From: Tuctoria greenei
Taxonomy: Eukaryota > Streptophyta > Magnoliopsida > Poales > Poaceae
Length of the DNA: 64,000 nt
Assembly: GCA_036927565.1 (NCBI GenBank)
Contig: JAYESD010000002.1
Span: 141,615,167 to 141,679,166, forward strand
Direction of reading: 5' to 3'
Every line of letters starts with the position of its first letter. Positions within the stretch are counted from its first letter, which is position 1. The position numbers and the translations under genes were made by a program. Positions 44,454-55,544 of this stretch are shown here, piece after piece. Under the pieces are notes generated by a model, which did no database searches, had not been told where the DNA came from, and saw only the letters and a program-made list of their open reading frames with translations.

Positions 44454-44950
44454 GATGAAGACGCTGATTTTAGGTTCGACTCCTCCGACTGCCCCGAGAA
44501 CATGGTGGGAGTTGGCCTCCTGTCCCTCCTCGTCACCCCCACCATCGCCAACATCAATTTCTACCACGTCTTGATAGATGGCGAGGCCGGCCTCAACCTC
44601 ATCAGCTGTGCGGCCTTCGACAAATTGAAAAATACTATGTCCAAGCTCACGCAATCGAGATCGTTCTCGGGTGTAGGGCAATGGCCTATTATCCCGTACG
44701 ACAAGATCCACCTCCGGGTGACCCTCGAGACACTTGAAAACTTCAGGATAAAGGATGTCCTGTTTGATATCGCGGAGGTTATCCTCCCCCCAATGCCATC
44801 ATCAGTAGGCTAGCCCTGAACCGATTCATGGTCGTAGCCCACTACGGCTACCTCATCCTGAAGATGCCAACTCCCTCCGGCGTCCTCAAGATCTGCGAAG
44901 ACCGTGCTACTACGGTGTCAGCCTTGGAGAAGCTCTAAGCGCTTGCGCAG
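44454..44950 (+). pseudogene. Element E protease region (broken)
   Basis: The aspartic protease matures the polyprotein. The segment reads FDSSDCPENMVGVG, then the active-site-like motif VLIDGEAGLNLIS, where relatives have DGGAG. A frameshift in a C run near 44785 moves the reading so that one frame ends at TAG 44811-44813. The other continues LALNRFMVVAHYGYLILKMP and ends near 44940. The fold-level evidence is short but the order gag, protease, RT is as expected. Confidence 0.8.
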
Positions 44951-45099
44951 CCCCAGCACATGCCCTGAGTGATGCTGGACCAAGTCATCCCTCGCCGAGC
45001 TCGCGCGACTACACCGCTTCACCCTGGGTGCATCCCTTCGATAGCGACGGCGTACCCATCAAAGCTATCCAAATTGGCTCCAATGCTGCCCAGACCACC

Positions 45100-46245
45100 C
45101 GCATTGTGGGTAGTCTAGACAGCAAGGAGGAATATGCGCTCATCGCTTTCTTGCGGGCTAATGTCGACGTGTTTGCCTGGTAACCGTGGCCAATGCCCAA
45201 CATCCATAGGGAAGTGATCGAGCACCATCTGAAGATCTATCCCGACGCTAGGCCGGCATAGCAGAGGCCACCAAAGCAGTCCATTGAGCGGCAGAACATC
45301 ATCCACGAAGAGATCAAGAAGCTGCTCGATGTTGGCTTCATACGGGAGGTCCACCATCCCAGGTGGCTGGCCAACCCTGTTGTCATCCCCAAAGCTGGAG
45401 GGAAGCTTCGAATGTGCATCGACTACACCAACCTCAATAACGCATGTCCTAAATATCCTTTCCCTCTCCCTAGGATAGATCAAATCAGAGATTTAACCTC
45501 GAGTTGCGATCTACTCTGCTTTCTTGACGCTTTCTAAGGGTTCCACCAAATCCCCATGTCTAGAGAAGACGAAGAGCATACCTCATTTATAATCATAGAT
45601 GACCTCTACTGCTACGTCTCCATGCCTTACGGTCTTAAGAATTCCCTTCCTACCTTTGTATGTTCTATGCATAAAACATTTAGGGATCTCATTCGGGACC
45701 TAGTAGAGGTGTATGTCGATGATATCATTGTCAAAATCCAAACACATACATCATTGTTAGACAACCTAACCCTAGTCTTCGACAGGTTGCAAACCACACG
45801 CACAAAGCTCAACCTAGTCAAGTGTGTGTTTGGAGTCAAAGCTGGGAAGCTCCTTGGTTCCTTGGTCTCACAACGAGGGATTGAGACCAACCTAGAGAAG
45901 ATCAAGGCGGCGGAGCTGATGCGGCCTCCAGCCCGCATCAAGGATGAGCAAAAGCTTGCAGGTTTCCTAGCAGTGCTCAGCCGGTTTATCTCTACACTTG
46001 CTGAGCGGGCCCTCCCGTTCTTCAAGCTACTGCGTCAGTCTCGACCGTTCGTCTGGAACGAGGAGGCCGAGAAAGTGTTTTGCGAGCTGAAGCAACAACT
46101 TACATCACTGCCCATCATGGTATCCGTAGAGCCTAGGGAGCCTCTGTACCTCTTCATCGCTGCCACGATGGAAGTGGTAAGCATGTCTTGGTTGCAGAAC
46201 AACCTAGTCCCCAGCAGCCATAAGGGACGGACGGGCCCCTGCCAA
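45100..46245 (+). pseudogene. Element E reverse transcriptase (broken)
   Basis: It aligns with element C RT. It begins about NVDVFAW, contains MCIDYTNLNNACPKYPFPLP, the first catalytic Asp in LLCFLDAF, and YVDD within VEVYVDDIIVK (about 45712-45723). The thumb and RNase H start follow (LAVLSRFISTLAERALPFFK). In-frame stops: TAA 45181-45183, TAG 45259-45261, TAA 45535-45537 (Tyr expected), and TGA 46246-46248. The catalytic residues persist. The segment between 44950 and 45100 is too frameshifted to read confidently. Confidence 0.88.
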
Positions 46246-46480
46246 TGATTATGTGCCCTAGGGCTTGGAACCCGCAGGGGGCCCCAATAACCAAAATTCC
46301 TCCGGGTCCCAGCCCCTGGAGGTACCTGGGTCCCCCAGGGGGCCTCAGAGATCAAGATACCTTTGGGTCCCATCCCCCAGAGGACTCCCCTGGTTCAGGG
46401 AACCTGGAGCCTCTAGGCCCAGAGTTGATGGAAGAGGATGCGTCAGATTCGACAAGGATGGTCTAGACTATACAACGTCC
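46246..46480 (+). other. Element E low-complexity linker inside the first RNase H
   Basis: Pro/Gly-rich, GC-rich sequence with repeated GGGTCCC, CCAGGGGGCC and similar units. It corresponds to 1110-1396 in element C. It is flanked by the RNase H start and by the VQRPVYFI-like block, so it lies within that domain. Confidence 0.7.
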
Positions 46481-47456
46481 AGTCTACATCATCGGCGAAG
46501 TCCTCCACAATGAAAAAGACAAGGTACCTTGAATTACATAAGTTCCTATATGCAGTGCTAATCCTGTCAAGGAAGCTCTAACATTCCTTTCAGGCACACT
46601 GGGTTTAAGTGGTGACCTCGTTCCACTAGGGATAGTGCTCTGCAGCTCCAACACGATCGGCAACATCACCAATTGTGCGGCAGAACTGGCAGAGTTCAAG
46701 CTCGACTTCTTGCCATGGCATGCGATCAAGAGACAAGCACTAGCAGATTTCGTTGTTGAGTGGACTCCCTCACCAAGCAACCTAGGGGGCCATGAAATCA
46801 GCAAGCCGGAGCCCAGGGCACCAATGCTCACTGGACCCCACTGGACGATTTTCTTTGATGGCTCCTCGTAGAAGCAGGAGGCTGGAGCCGACGTACAACT
46901 CATCTCGGCAGCAGGAGAGTAGTTCAAGTACGCAGTGTGCCTTGACTTTAAGGGGACTAACAACATGGCAAAGTATGAAGCCCTCATCTTTGGACTAATA
47001 GCTGTGCAGGGTCTCGGTGTCCCGCAGATCCTGGTCAAGGGAGACTCCCAACTGATCATCAAGCGGGTCCAGGGAGAATGCTGCTGCAACGATCCTTAGC
47101 TCGTGGCATACCTACTACACGTCAAGAAGCTCGAGGCTGGATTCGAGGCCTTGGACATATGTCATGTACCACGCACTGAAAACTCCATAGCTGCTGCCTT
47201 GTCAATGATGACATCCATAGGGGCCCTGGTTTCTGAAGGTGTCTTCGACAGGAGATTGGTGGGACCAAACACTGGGCCTACAGGGCCTAATGAAGAAGAC
47301 GAGCCCAACACCTCAAAGTTGGTGGTCTTAGCAGCCCTGCAACCATTGGCCCTGCCGAGGTTCTTGTGCATCACCGGGGACTCGAGATCACTCAACCCCC
47401 AAGATCTAGAAGCTCAAGAGAGTCCTGATGCATGAATCACGGAGATCCGGGACTAC
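46455..47456 (+). pseudogene. Element E RNase H region (broken; Glu to Lys in the second RNase H)
   Basis: The block IQRPVYIIGEVLHNEK starts the continuation of the first RNase H. ITNCAAELAEFKLDFLPWHA follows, then the archaeal-type RNase H from FFDGSS. The expected NMAEYEAL motif reads NMAKYEAL (AAG at 46971-46973), losing a catalytic Glu. VKGDSQLII is present. Stops at 46869-46871, 46920-46922 and 47097-47099, and another near 47433, break the frame. The layout equals element C. Confidence 0.85.
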
Positions 47457-48570
47457 TTGAAGCACAACATCCTCCCCGAGGAACATATATCCACTGAGTG
47501 GATCGTGAGGGTGGCAAAATGCTACACGCTGGTAGTGGGAGACCTCTACCGGCCTGGCGCCAACGACATTCTATTATGGTGCATAACTCGAGAGGAGGGT
47601 TGCGACTTGCTCGTAGAGATCCACAAAGGAGAGTGCGGAAATCACACGGCTTCCCACACGCTGGTTGGTAAGGCCTTTCGACATGGCTCCTACTGGTCGA
47701 CAACACTCCAAGACCTCGTCAAGTCGGTGAAAATGTGCAAGGCATGCCAGTTCCATGCCAAGCATATTCACACACTAGCGCAAACACTGCAGATGATCCT
47801 GCCCTCCTGGCCATTTGTAGTCTAGGGCCTGGATATCCTAGGACCCTTCCCCAGGTCCATCAGAGGGTACTGATTCCTCTACGTCGCGGTAGAAAAGTTT
47901 ACCAAGTGGCTGAAAGCAGGCCCGATGATCACCATCAAGAAGGAGTATGCAGTCAAGTTCATCAAGTCAATCGTCTGCAGGTTTGGGGTCCCAAACAGGA
48001 TGACCACCGACAACGGGACCCAGTTCACCAGCGCAGCGTTCCAAGACTACAGTGAAGACCTCGGAATCCAAGTTTGTTATGCGTTCGTGGATCACCCAAA
48101 AAATAATAGTCAAGTTGAAAAGACCAACATTGATATCCTCAGGGGCCTCAAGACACGCACATATGAAAGCTTGGATAAGCATGGTACCAATTGGGTAGAT
48201 GAACTTCCGTGTGCGCAGTGGGCGAGTCGGACATCACCCAGCCGGGCCAAGAGGGAAACGCCTTTCTTCCTAGTGTATGAGGTCGGGGCTGTCCTCCCAC
48301 CGGAGATCGCCGTGGGCTCCCTTCGGGTCCAGACATTCAACAAAACCACACAGGACTGGCTCTGACATGAAGATGTCGACCTCCTCGACGAAGCAAGGTG
48401 GCAGGCCACCATACGAAATGCACGGTTCCGGCAAGCGCTCCGGCGCTACAAGGAACGGTTCGCGCGGAGTAGAGAACTCCACATGAGTGACCTGTGCTGC
48501 GGCGAATACATTTTCGAGAAGGGTCACATAAACTCTCCCATAGCTAGGAGGGCCCCTTTCGAGTGACATT
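47457..48570 (+). pseudogene. Element E integrase (broken; catalytic triad kept)
   Basis: Zinc-binding region EIHKGECGNH and CKACQFHAKH. The core has GLDILGPF, TTDNGTQF (Asp 48009-48011) and SQVEKTN, so all three acidic residues are kept. Stops: TAG 47823-47825 (Trp expected), TGA 47871-47873 and TGA 48363-48365. The last is at the same place as the TGA in element C (3291-3293), after QD(Q/W)L, which may be a shared ancestral feature or a repeated CGA to TGA change. The C-terminal part ends near 48570. Confidence 0.88.
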
Positions 48571-49647
48571 GGTATCCCGCCCCGGGTGCGTCCACCTGGC
48601 CACAGTGGAAGGAGAACCTCTCTCCAACCCTTGGAAAATAGAGCACCTCCATAAGTTTTACCCCTAGCATAATGGTAGGATAGTGTTGGTTGTCATGGTG
48701 CCCTAGAACAGCGCTCAGGACAACCAAACTCTGGGAGGGAAAGGTCCAGAGTGTTCAGCCTGTTTAAGATTGGTCATACACCCAAAGCATGAACATTCTG
48801 CCTCCCTTGCCATCTAAAGAGGGTCATTGCTTTATGGTAAAGTCTGTCTCCTCCTATGAATGCCAATATGAAAGAATCAATGTCTTACCTTGTGCTTTCT
48901 CTTATGTTCATCTAATTACCCGTTAATTCTATGATCATCAGTTATGCTCGTTTTTCATATATCATCTTCATATGCCTGGTCAATGTTTCTCTATATCGCC
49001 ACTGGTGCAGTTATGAAACCTTGCTAAATGCGGACTTGTTTGAGGTACCTACAACGTATTTCGGGATCTCGTGGCTGCTCTCTTACTTGGGGCCCCGTGG
49101 CGCCAGATGGTCTCCCATGGTCTCCCATGAAAGGCCTACGCCGAGCTGGAGTTCCAGGGTGTGCAGCCTGCTTTTTCTGGTCTCGTACGCTAACCATGCG
49201 CACTCTGCCTCCTAGCGCTACGGCTAAGTACTGGGGCCAGGAGGCTCACATCCTGAGTAAGGTGAGAGCCAGATCCTGGGAGCTAATGCACTGAATTAGC
49301 CAAGCACCGCATACCAGCTCATGACTAGAAGACGTAGCAAAATTAAAAGAGTAGAGAAAGGTGGCCGATGAGCAAAATTATGCCCCCTCTGTCGTGTGTG
49401 CAGGACATACAAAGCAGGTCGGTTCAGGCAAACCAAGTAGCAGCATTAGGAAGGTACATGCCTCCCAAGGGGCCCCGCTGTCGATGTTTCTTCACAACAA
49501 TGATGGGCCGCACTAGAGCATCTAGCTCTGACACCTCCCAGGAGGCCAGCTGACGCTCTTCTACATAATGGCAACAAGTGCTGATTTGTGAGTATGCTTC
49601 CTCATCCCGCTTTTGTTGCTAACAAGGTTTCTTTAGTTTCCTACCAG
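48571..49647 (+). other. Element E non-coding region after integrase
   Basis: I see no gene. The first 100 bases match element C 3531-3610. A partial, diverged copy of the 72-bp unit (GTCGATGTTTCT...CTCCCAGGAGGCC) occurs at about 49488-49548, ahead of the main array. Confidence 0.6.
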
Positions 49648-50640
49648 TCGGGGGCCTGTCGTCGATGTTTCTATGCGTTCATGGTATGCGACGCCAGAGC
49701 ATCCAGCTCAGGCACCTCCCAGGGGGCCTGCCGTCGATGTTTCTATGTGTTGATGGTGGGCAAACCCCGAGCATCCAGCTCTGGCACCTCCCAGGGGGCC
49801 TGCTGTCGACATTTCTACGTGTTGATGGTGGGCGACGCCAGAGCATCCAGCTCTGGACTCCAAGGGGGCTCGCCATTGACATTTCTACATGTTGATGGTG
49901 GGCGACGCCAGAGCGTCCAGCTCCAGCACCGCCCAGGAGGCCCACCGTCGACATATTTACGTGTTGATGGTGGGCGATGTCGGAGCGTCCAGCTCCGACA
50001 CCTGCCAGCGGGACCGCCGTCGATGTTTCTATGTGTTGATGGTGGGCAACGCCAGAGCATATAGCTCCAACACCTCCTGGGTGGCCCGCCGTCGATGTTT
50101 CTATGTGTTGATGGTGGGCGACACTGGAGCATCCAGCTTTGGCACCTCCCAAGAGGCCCGTCGTCGACGTTTCTACGTGTTGATGGTGGGCGACACCGGA
50201 GTGTGCAACTCTGTCACCTCCCAGGGGGCCCACCGTCGATGTTTCTATGTGTTGATTGTGGACGACGCCGGAGCGTCCAGCTCCGACACCAACCAGGGGG
50301 CCCGTCGTCGATGTTTCTACATGTTGATGGTGGGCGATGCCAGAGCATCCAGCTTCAGCACCTCCGAGGGGGCCCAACATCAAAGTTTCGACGTGTTGAT
50401 GGTGGGCGACGTCAGAGCATATAGCTCCGACACATCACATGGGGCCCACTGTTGATGTTTCTACATGTTGATAGTGGGCGACGTTGGATAATCCAGCTCT
50501 CACACCTGCCAAGGGGCCTGCTGTTGATAGCATTTATATGCATCGATAGTGAGTGACGCTGGAACACCCAGCTCCAACACCTCCCAAGGGGCCCACCGTC
50601 GACGTCTCTATATGTTAAGGGGGGCACCACACGGCTTGGT
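49648..50640 (+). repeat. 72-bp tandem array in element E, about 13 units
   Basis: The unit contains CCGTCGATGTTTCTATGTG, TTGATGGTGGGCGACGCC, AGAGCATCCAGCTC and CACCTCCCAGGGGGCC. Units start near 49728, 49800, 49942, 50014, 50086, 50158, 50230, 50302, 50374, 50446 and 50518. Most are exactly 72 bases, so the period is 24 codons, and several frames on both strands stay open with 24-residue repeats (for example FYVLMVGDARASSS). It lies between pol and the antisense gene, the site where Tat-lineage elements are known to carry hypervariable tandem repeats. Confidence 0.9.
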
Positions 50641-50990
50641 AGCTTCCTTCTCGACAGCAGCACCGAGCAATTCTCTGACGACGACCATGCGTTCCAAACC
50701 ATGTCCAGCGCTCCCCAGGGGGCCCACCGGTGTCAACCACTGAAGCTCCCCCGCTCTGTCGGGGACCCATCAGCAACATCCTGCAATCAATTGGTAGGGG
50801 TGCCCAACCACTTGGCAACACATACCAGGGGTCCTCTAAGGAGGGTTCCATAGGCAGGACATCTAACGGCGCAAGAATGGCTACGTCAAGTGTGCTACTA
50901 ATTGGCTTCTAAAAAGCTAACAAGTCAGTAAGGTCCTTCGATCTCTCATGCAGCTAAGGACCCGGAGCGACAAATTGAGAAGCACAATAC
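50641..50990 (+). other. Element E spacer between array and antisense gene
   Basis: No gene. It retains CCAGGGGGCCCACCG-like pieces of the array unit near 50710, suggesting the array once extended further. Confidence 0.5.
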
Positions 50991-53900
50991 AACCCAAAAA
51001 TCAAAACATGAATTCAAATTCATTAAGAGTTATTTTACAAAGGGTTAGCCTATTTACAAAGGTACTCCGCCTAGGGGTCGCCAGTTTCAAACCTGCTGAG
51101 GAAGACACCTGCTTGGCAAGGTCCAGGACTTGGGCCCTCGCCTCCTCGTCCCGCTCATCAAAGAGGCCCTTGTCTTTCAAATCTAGAGGGATCATCAAAT
51201 ACCAGCTTCGAAAGCACACCAGAACATGAGAGGCCACCTACTCTGCTAGCTCTCTCCCTTCGACCTCCAGCCGCCTTGAAAGGACAGTGTTCACCTACCC
51301 CAACATTGAGTAGAAGGATTCCAAGGCCGGGAGCAGCTGGGTCACCCTATGAGATGGCTCCCCGTGTGGCACGGGACCAAGTTCGAAGGGTTCTAACACC
51401 GCTCCTGCACGGGCTAGGAAGTCCTGAACCCCCGATCACAGCCCTAGGTTTTGGCTGCTCGAGAGGCCTGGAGGTCTTCTACCTCTTTCTGCTCCGTTTC
51501 CTCCCGATCACCGAGCTCCCGAGCATGATGCTCCAAGTCATCCTCCCGGCGTTTGATGGCGAGCTCCAAGTCCTGTACAGCTCGGCGCCTCTCCTCTAGC
51601 ATGCCAAGGCTCCGAGAGACCTCTTCTTCCCTCACCGCCAAGTTCTGTTCTTGATCGGCAGTGGCAACCTCATGACAGACCAGCTCTAGCCGCTATCCTC
51701 ACACAACCTAAGGTGGGCATCAGCATCATCATGGGCCTTCCCATCGAGATCCTTCGTCTTGGCATCAACCAGCTTCACCAAGCGCCGCTCTTCAGCAAGT
51801 TGATCCCACTCCTGGGCGAGAGAAGCCTACGTCTGCCACAGGATGGATTGGGCCGTGGCAACAGCCTCGGAGAGGGAGATTGACATTGCCGTCACCACAG
51901 ACGATTGCCTCCCCACCTCTTCAACCGACTCTGTTGCAGACACTAGCGCCCGAGGACCTAATAGCTCCCCGATTGGAGCTTCAGAAATGAGCGCGCCGCC
52001 GCCTGGTGCCGAACCACTCTCCATTGCCACAAGGGTGTCGCCAGCCGCTGTTTACGAGTCGCCATCTTGGGCGCTAATGAAATCTCACACTGGCACAGTG
52101 TCAATGGCGGGTCGCCCCACCAGGAGTAACCGTGACAGCCAAGTTGGTCACCTCCTTGCCCAGCACTCCCTCAGCACCATCCGCTTTGATGGATGGAGCG
52201 CGAGGAACAGCCATAGGGGCAGCAGCGTCGCCAAAGGCGAGTGCACCCTCAAGTGCGAGATGCTCTAAAATGGACCCTGTTCCTGTCCCGGGAGGGGCAG
52301 GAACCGTCAAGCTCACCCCCTGAAGCACCAAGGGTACTATGACGGCCGACGACGCCCTGAAAAGCCAAGGCTGACCCCGTCAGTGCGAAGAAGCAATGAA
52401 AAATAGTGAAGGCAGAAACTGTGCCTTACCGGCAGGCCTGGCAGCTCTAGAGACCCTGGCCTCCCAGCTCGCATGACGGATCGAGGCACCTTGGACCCGA
52501 TGCGAAGATCGGCGCCATAGCCTCTGGCACCTACTCTTGGACGACTTGTGTCAACGCGACCATTGGTGTAGATCACTTCGCATCCCTCAAAAGTTGTCGC
52601 TGCCGCTCTCCTCTCCACCCATCATCGGCATGCCGACAGCTTGAGGCCCACCTGCCAAGTGTTGTGCGGACATGGTATCTCCAGAGCCGCTGCTGGAATC
52701 AGAGACCAGATCGATGACGGAGGCTTTGGTTGCTCTGGCCCCCTCATGATGGGAGATTAGAGCACCATCCCCGCGCATCAGCTTTTGCCTCCTCGGCATA
52801 GGGGTGGCGGCACTCGCGGTCGAAGTACAGGACCGCTTCCCCGGTGCAGAAACTGATGTTGGTTGACTGTCCTCCCCCCTGTCGGAGATTGTCGAGGTCC
52901 CTACCTCCACCCTTTCTGAAGGGCGTGGGGTAGACCCTAACCCTTGTTGGACTGTAGCACGTCACCGCTCTAGGACTACCGAAGCTCCAGTCATCTCTTC
53001 GGGGTGCAGCCGAGCAAGACCAAATGCATTGACCTTCGCCATCAAGCTCTGCACTTCGCCCCTCAGGTTAGGGTCATGAAAAGCGGATGGCAGTCATCTA
53101 GGATGGAGACATGCTCTTCAACGATTGAGTCACAAGTCACCAACTTCAACATCTCTTCTAGCATCTTCGAGGTTGGGTCATACTAATCCAACTGCCACTG
53201 GTCGAACGCACCAGAGTAGACCTAGGCCCCGTATAGGCGCTGCTGAAGAGGGGCGATGCGGCAGTTCAAGAAGTCCACCAGCACCATCAGGGAGGTCAAG
53301 CCCCTGTATGCTAGGAACTGGATCCTCTTCGGGATCGGCTTATACTCCTTCAACAACCCCTGGTACGGTTCTGAGGTGGATGGATCATAGGTCGAGTCTT
53401 GACAGGGAAGCTTCAGTAGGGTGTGGGCCTTGGTCAGCACGATCGCCCAGTCCTCCCTCCAGCGGCTCCACTTTCCCCCTTTGAGGGAAGTAATGTAGAC
53501 TTCGGAGGTCTTCTCCCGGTGCCAGAAGTAGTAGGCTCCCATGTGGCTTGCCGCGCTCCTTCTGGTGGTCTTCATAACAAAGAGGAACTGGAACAACTCC
53601 ATCGTCTGTGTAGTCCCCATGAACGCCTCCCAGAAGTGGACGAACACGACAACCACGACAATGGAGTTCGTTGATAGGTGGTGTAGCTGCACCCTGTATT
53701 CCTCCAGCAATGCGAGGAAAAACCCCGACAACGGGAGCCCGAGCCCTGAAGAAACGTAGGCGACAAAGAGAACAATCTCATTTCACGCAAGTATTGAAGA
53801 GCAGGAGATCCACAACGAATAGTCCATCCTTGCTCCGCTGCCGCCCAGCCAAGCAGTCACCTCATTGGCATCAGATCCTCTGCTGTCTTGTAACAAGAAG
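50991..53900 (-). pseudogene. Element E antisense gene, homologue of the element C antisense gene (decayed)
   Basis: On the minus strand: a PF04195-like domain (about 53790-53220) with LPLSGFFLALLEEYRVQLHH, FVHFWEAFMG and a GGKWSRWREDWAIV segment like that of C. A basic/Ser-rich part (53000-52590) follows with PRRQKLMRG and VIDLVSDSSSGSGD. Then a candidate intron (52429-52357), an Ala/Pro/Gly-rich part (52331-51830), a coiled coil (51641-51444, LEERRRAVQDLELAIKRRED) and a conserved tail (51237-51001, IPLDLKDKGLFDERDEEARA). Many stops and frameshifts separate these parts. Same order and same place as in element C, with low identity. Confidence 0.75.
52357..52429 (-). other. Candidate intron in element E antisense gene
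   Basis: The donor on the minus strand is CTGCCG|GTAAGGCAC. The acceptor is CTTGGCTTTTCAG|GGCG. It is 73 bases long and T-rich. It lies between the Ser-rich and Ala/Pro-rich regions, the same relative place as the 77-base intron of element C, which supports both. Confidence 0.55.
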
Positions 53901-54462
53901 GAGGCGGCGTGGAGGCCATCGGAGCAAGCAAAAACAAGAGCTTTTCTAGTGGTGAAGACTTGAATGCTCAAGGAAGAAGGTGAAAGCTCGGGCAGCGGGG
54001 TGTGAGTAAGGAAGGAACCGCCCTCTCCAGCAAAGGTTTCCTTTTTTATCACCCCCGCGACGCCTAAGCACATCGTGCAGATCACCAGGGCCCGGCTCGT
54101 GCTACTCAACCCACAACATCCATGGTAGTAGGGCCCAGGTCCCCTGTCAGAAGAACTGGCCCGAGCGGTGGGCCACCTAAGAAGACAGCTGGAGTGGTTC
54201 CCATAAAGGTGCAACAAGCGGAAGTACTATAGCTACATTGGGAACCGTCGCGATTAAAGGTGTTGCAAAAGGCAAAGATACCGCTGCAAGCAAAGATCAC
54301 GTCACCATAATCTATCAACCAGGAGATGACGTGTGGCCGCGTTGGCAGAGGCGCGCACCACTTCGGCTGACAAAGACAAATTCAAAAGGCAGTGCAGGAA
54401 AGCAAGGATAGGGCTCCACCCTCGGGCTCATCACCTCCCGCCAGGGTGGACCCACGGGCCAC
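53901..54462 (+). other. Element E region between antisense gene and 3' LTR
   Basis: No gene on the plus strand. A minus-strand TATA-like box (GATAAAAAAG, 54050-54041) follows a GCGGGGG block. The stretch before 54463 (CAGGGTGGACCCACGGGCC) is the likely polypurine tract, similar to that of element C. Confidence 0.5.
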
Positions 54463-55544
54463 TATCGGTACCCAGCATACAGGTTACCCTTGCACACAGG
54501 CTGAAGGCACCTAAGTGCCCTGCCTCCCTGCCGATGCAGGGTCCAATGGTTCCACGAGTCCAGAAGGCGCCAGACCCTAGCCTACCTTAGGGTCCCAACG
54601 CTGCCACATGGACCTCAAGACAGGACCCAGCTCCCCTGATAAGACGGGCTCCCGAGCTGCCACGTGTTTAGCGGGGCGGGATCCGACTCCACCATAGGAG
54701 TTGGCTCTAGTGCTACCACGTGACCTGAAGCACCAAGTCGACCACCTCCCGCGGAAGCAGGCACCAGCTCCACCACGTGTTTGCAGCTTGCCAGAATCCC
54801 AGTCACCTCAGAGAAGGGCTCCATGGCTACCATGTGCCCCGAAGTACTGGACCTGGCCTCCCCCGCAGTGGCCAGCTCTAATACAGCAACGTGTCCTGCA
54901 ACTAGTCCTGGATGGTGGGTTGCGGGAGTTAAGGGATGGTGTGCCCTGTTTGAATCAAGCATTGAAGACATGCACCAACCCCCGACACATGGCGCGGTGC
55001 ACGACTATGGTCACAGACTGTTGCGACCAATCACATCACAGTAAAGGCACCGCAGGCTTACCCCTCTCCGCCAAGTGGGGTAGATTACGGCTACAAGACA
55101 GACGGACGGGATATCCTCTGCCACCGTCAACAATTACGCGTGGGCCACTAGCATCGGAGGTGACAAGACAACGAGTCTCCAAGCCTAGGTTAGAAACAGC
55201 GTAGTGAAGAAGCCATAGATCTTTAGGATAAGATCGCCGCGGGGCCACCTGTCGGGCCTCGGACACCACTTGTAAGGCTTCTGGCCTTGACTATAAAAGT
55301 ATCGGACTGCCACTGTTACAAGGCATATCAACTCATACACACTGAACACACGCATTCACAACAGCAATACAACTCACACCGTAGAGTAGGGTATTGCGCT
55401 CCAACGACCTGGACTACGTAAAACCATTGTATCACCATCTCTCATATGCACAACATCACCCGAGGACTAAGCCCTGTCGATCAAGAACCTCCACGGGCTG
55501 CTCGCATAGCAGATCCGGGGAAGTGTCGCAAGAACACTTCGACA
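54463..55544 (+). repeat. Element E 3' LTR
   Basis: The LTR (1082 bp) begins TATCGGTACCC (expected TGTCGG) and ends CACTTCGACA. G-box cores CACGTG occur at 54661-54666, 54717-54722 and 54774-54779. TATAAAAG is at 55292-55299. The flank is copia LTR fragment K, starting GCAAC at 55545. Confidence 0.88.
55292..55299 (+). promoter_or_regulatory. TATA box of element E 3' LTR
   Basis: TATAAAAG in a GGCCTTGAC context. The 5' LTR copy has lost it (CTACAATAG). Confidence 0.65.

Larger units (their letters stand above)
36037..55544 (+). mobile_element. Element E: second Tat-like Ty3/gypsy retrotransposon, heavily rearranged
   Basis: The order is: 5' LTR (36037-36825 and 41215-41302, split by element H), PBS, a remnant of gag, solo LTR F, then protease, RT, RNase H, integrase, a 72-bp array, an antisense gene and a 3' LTR (54463-55544). 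It shares layout and many motifs with element C but is clearly divergent. The 5' LTR lacks about its first 115 bases, so the left border with element G is a deletion or recombination joint and not a clean insertion end. All ORFs are broken. Confidence 0.85.

Noticed and set aside
49588..50455. Long open frames on both strands through the 72-bp array
   Set aside because: They exist because the unit length is a multiple of three and the unit is GC-rich without stops. Starts are internal and several frames are open at once, so I did not call a gene. The periodicity is reported as a finding instead.
49648..50640. CRISPR-like array
   Set aside because: The repeats are contiguous 72-bp units without unique spacers, inside a plant retrotransposon.
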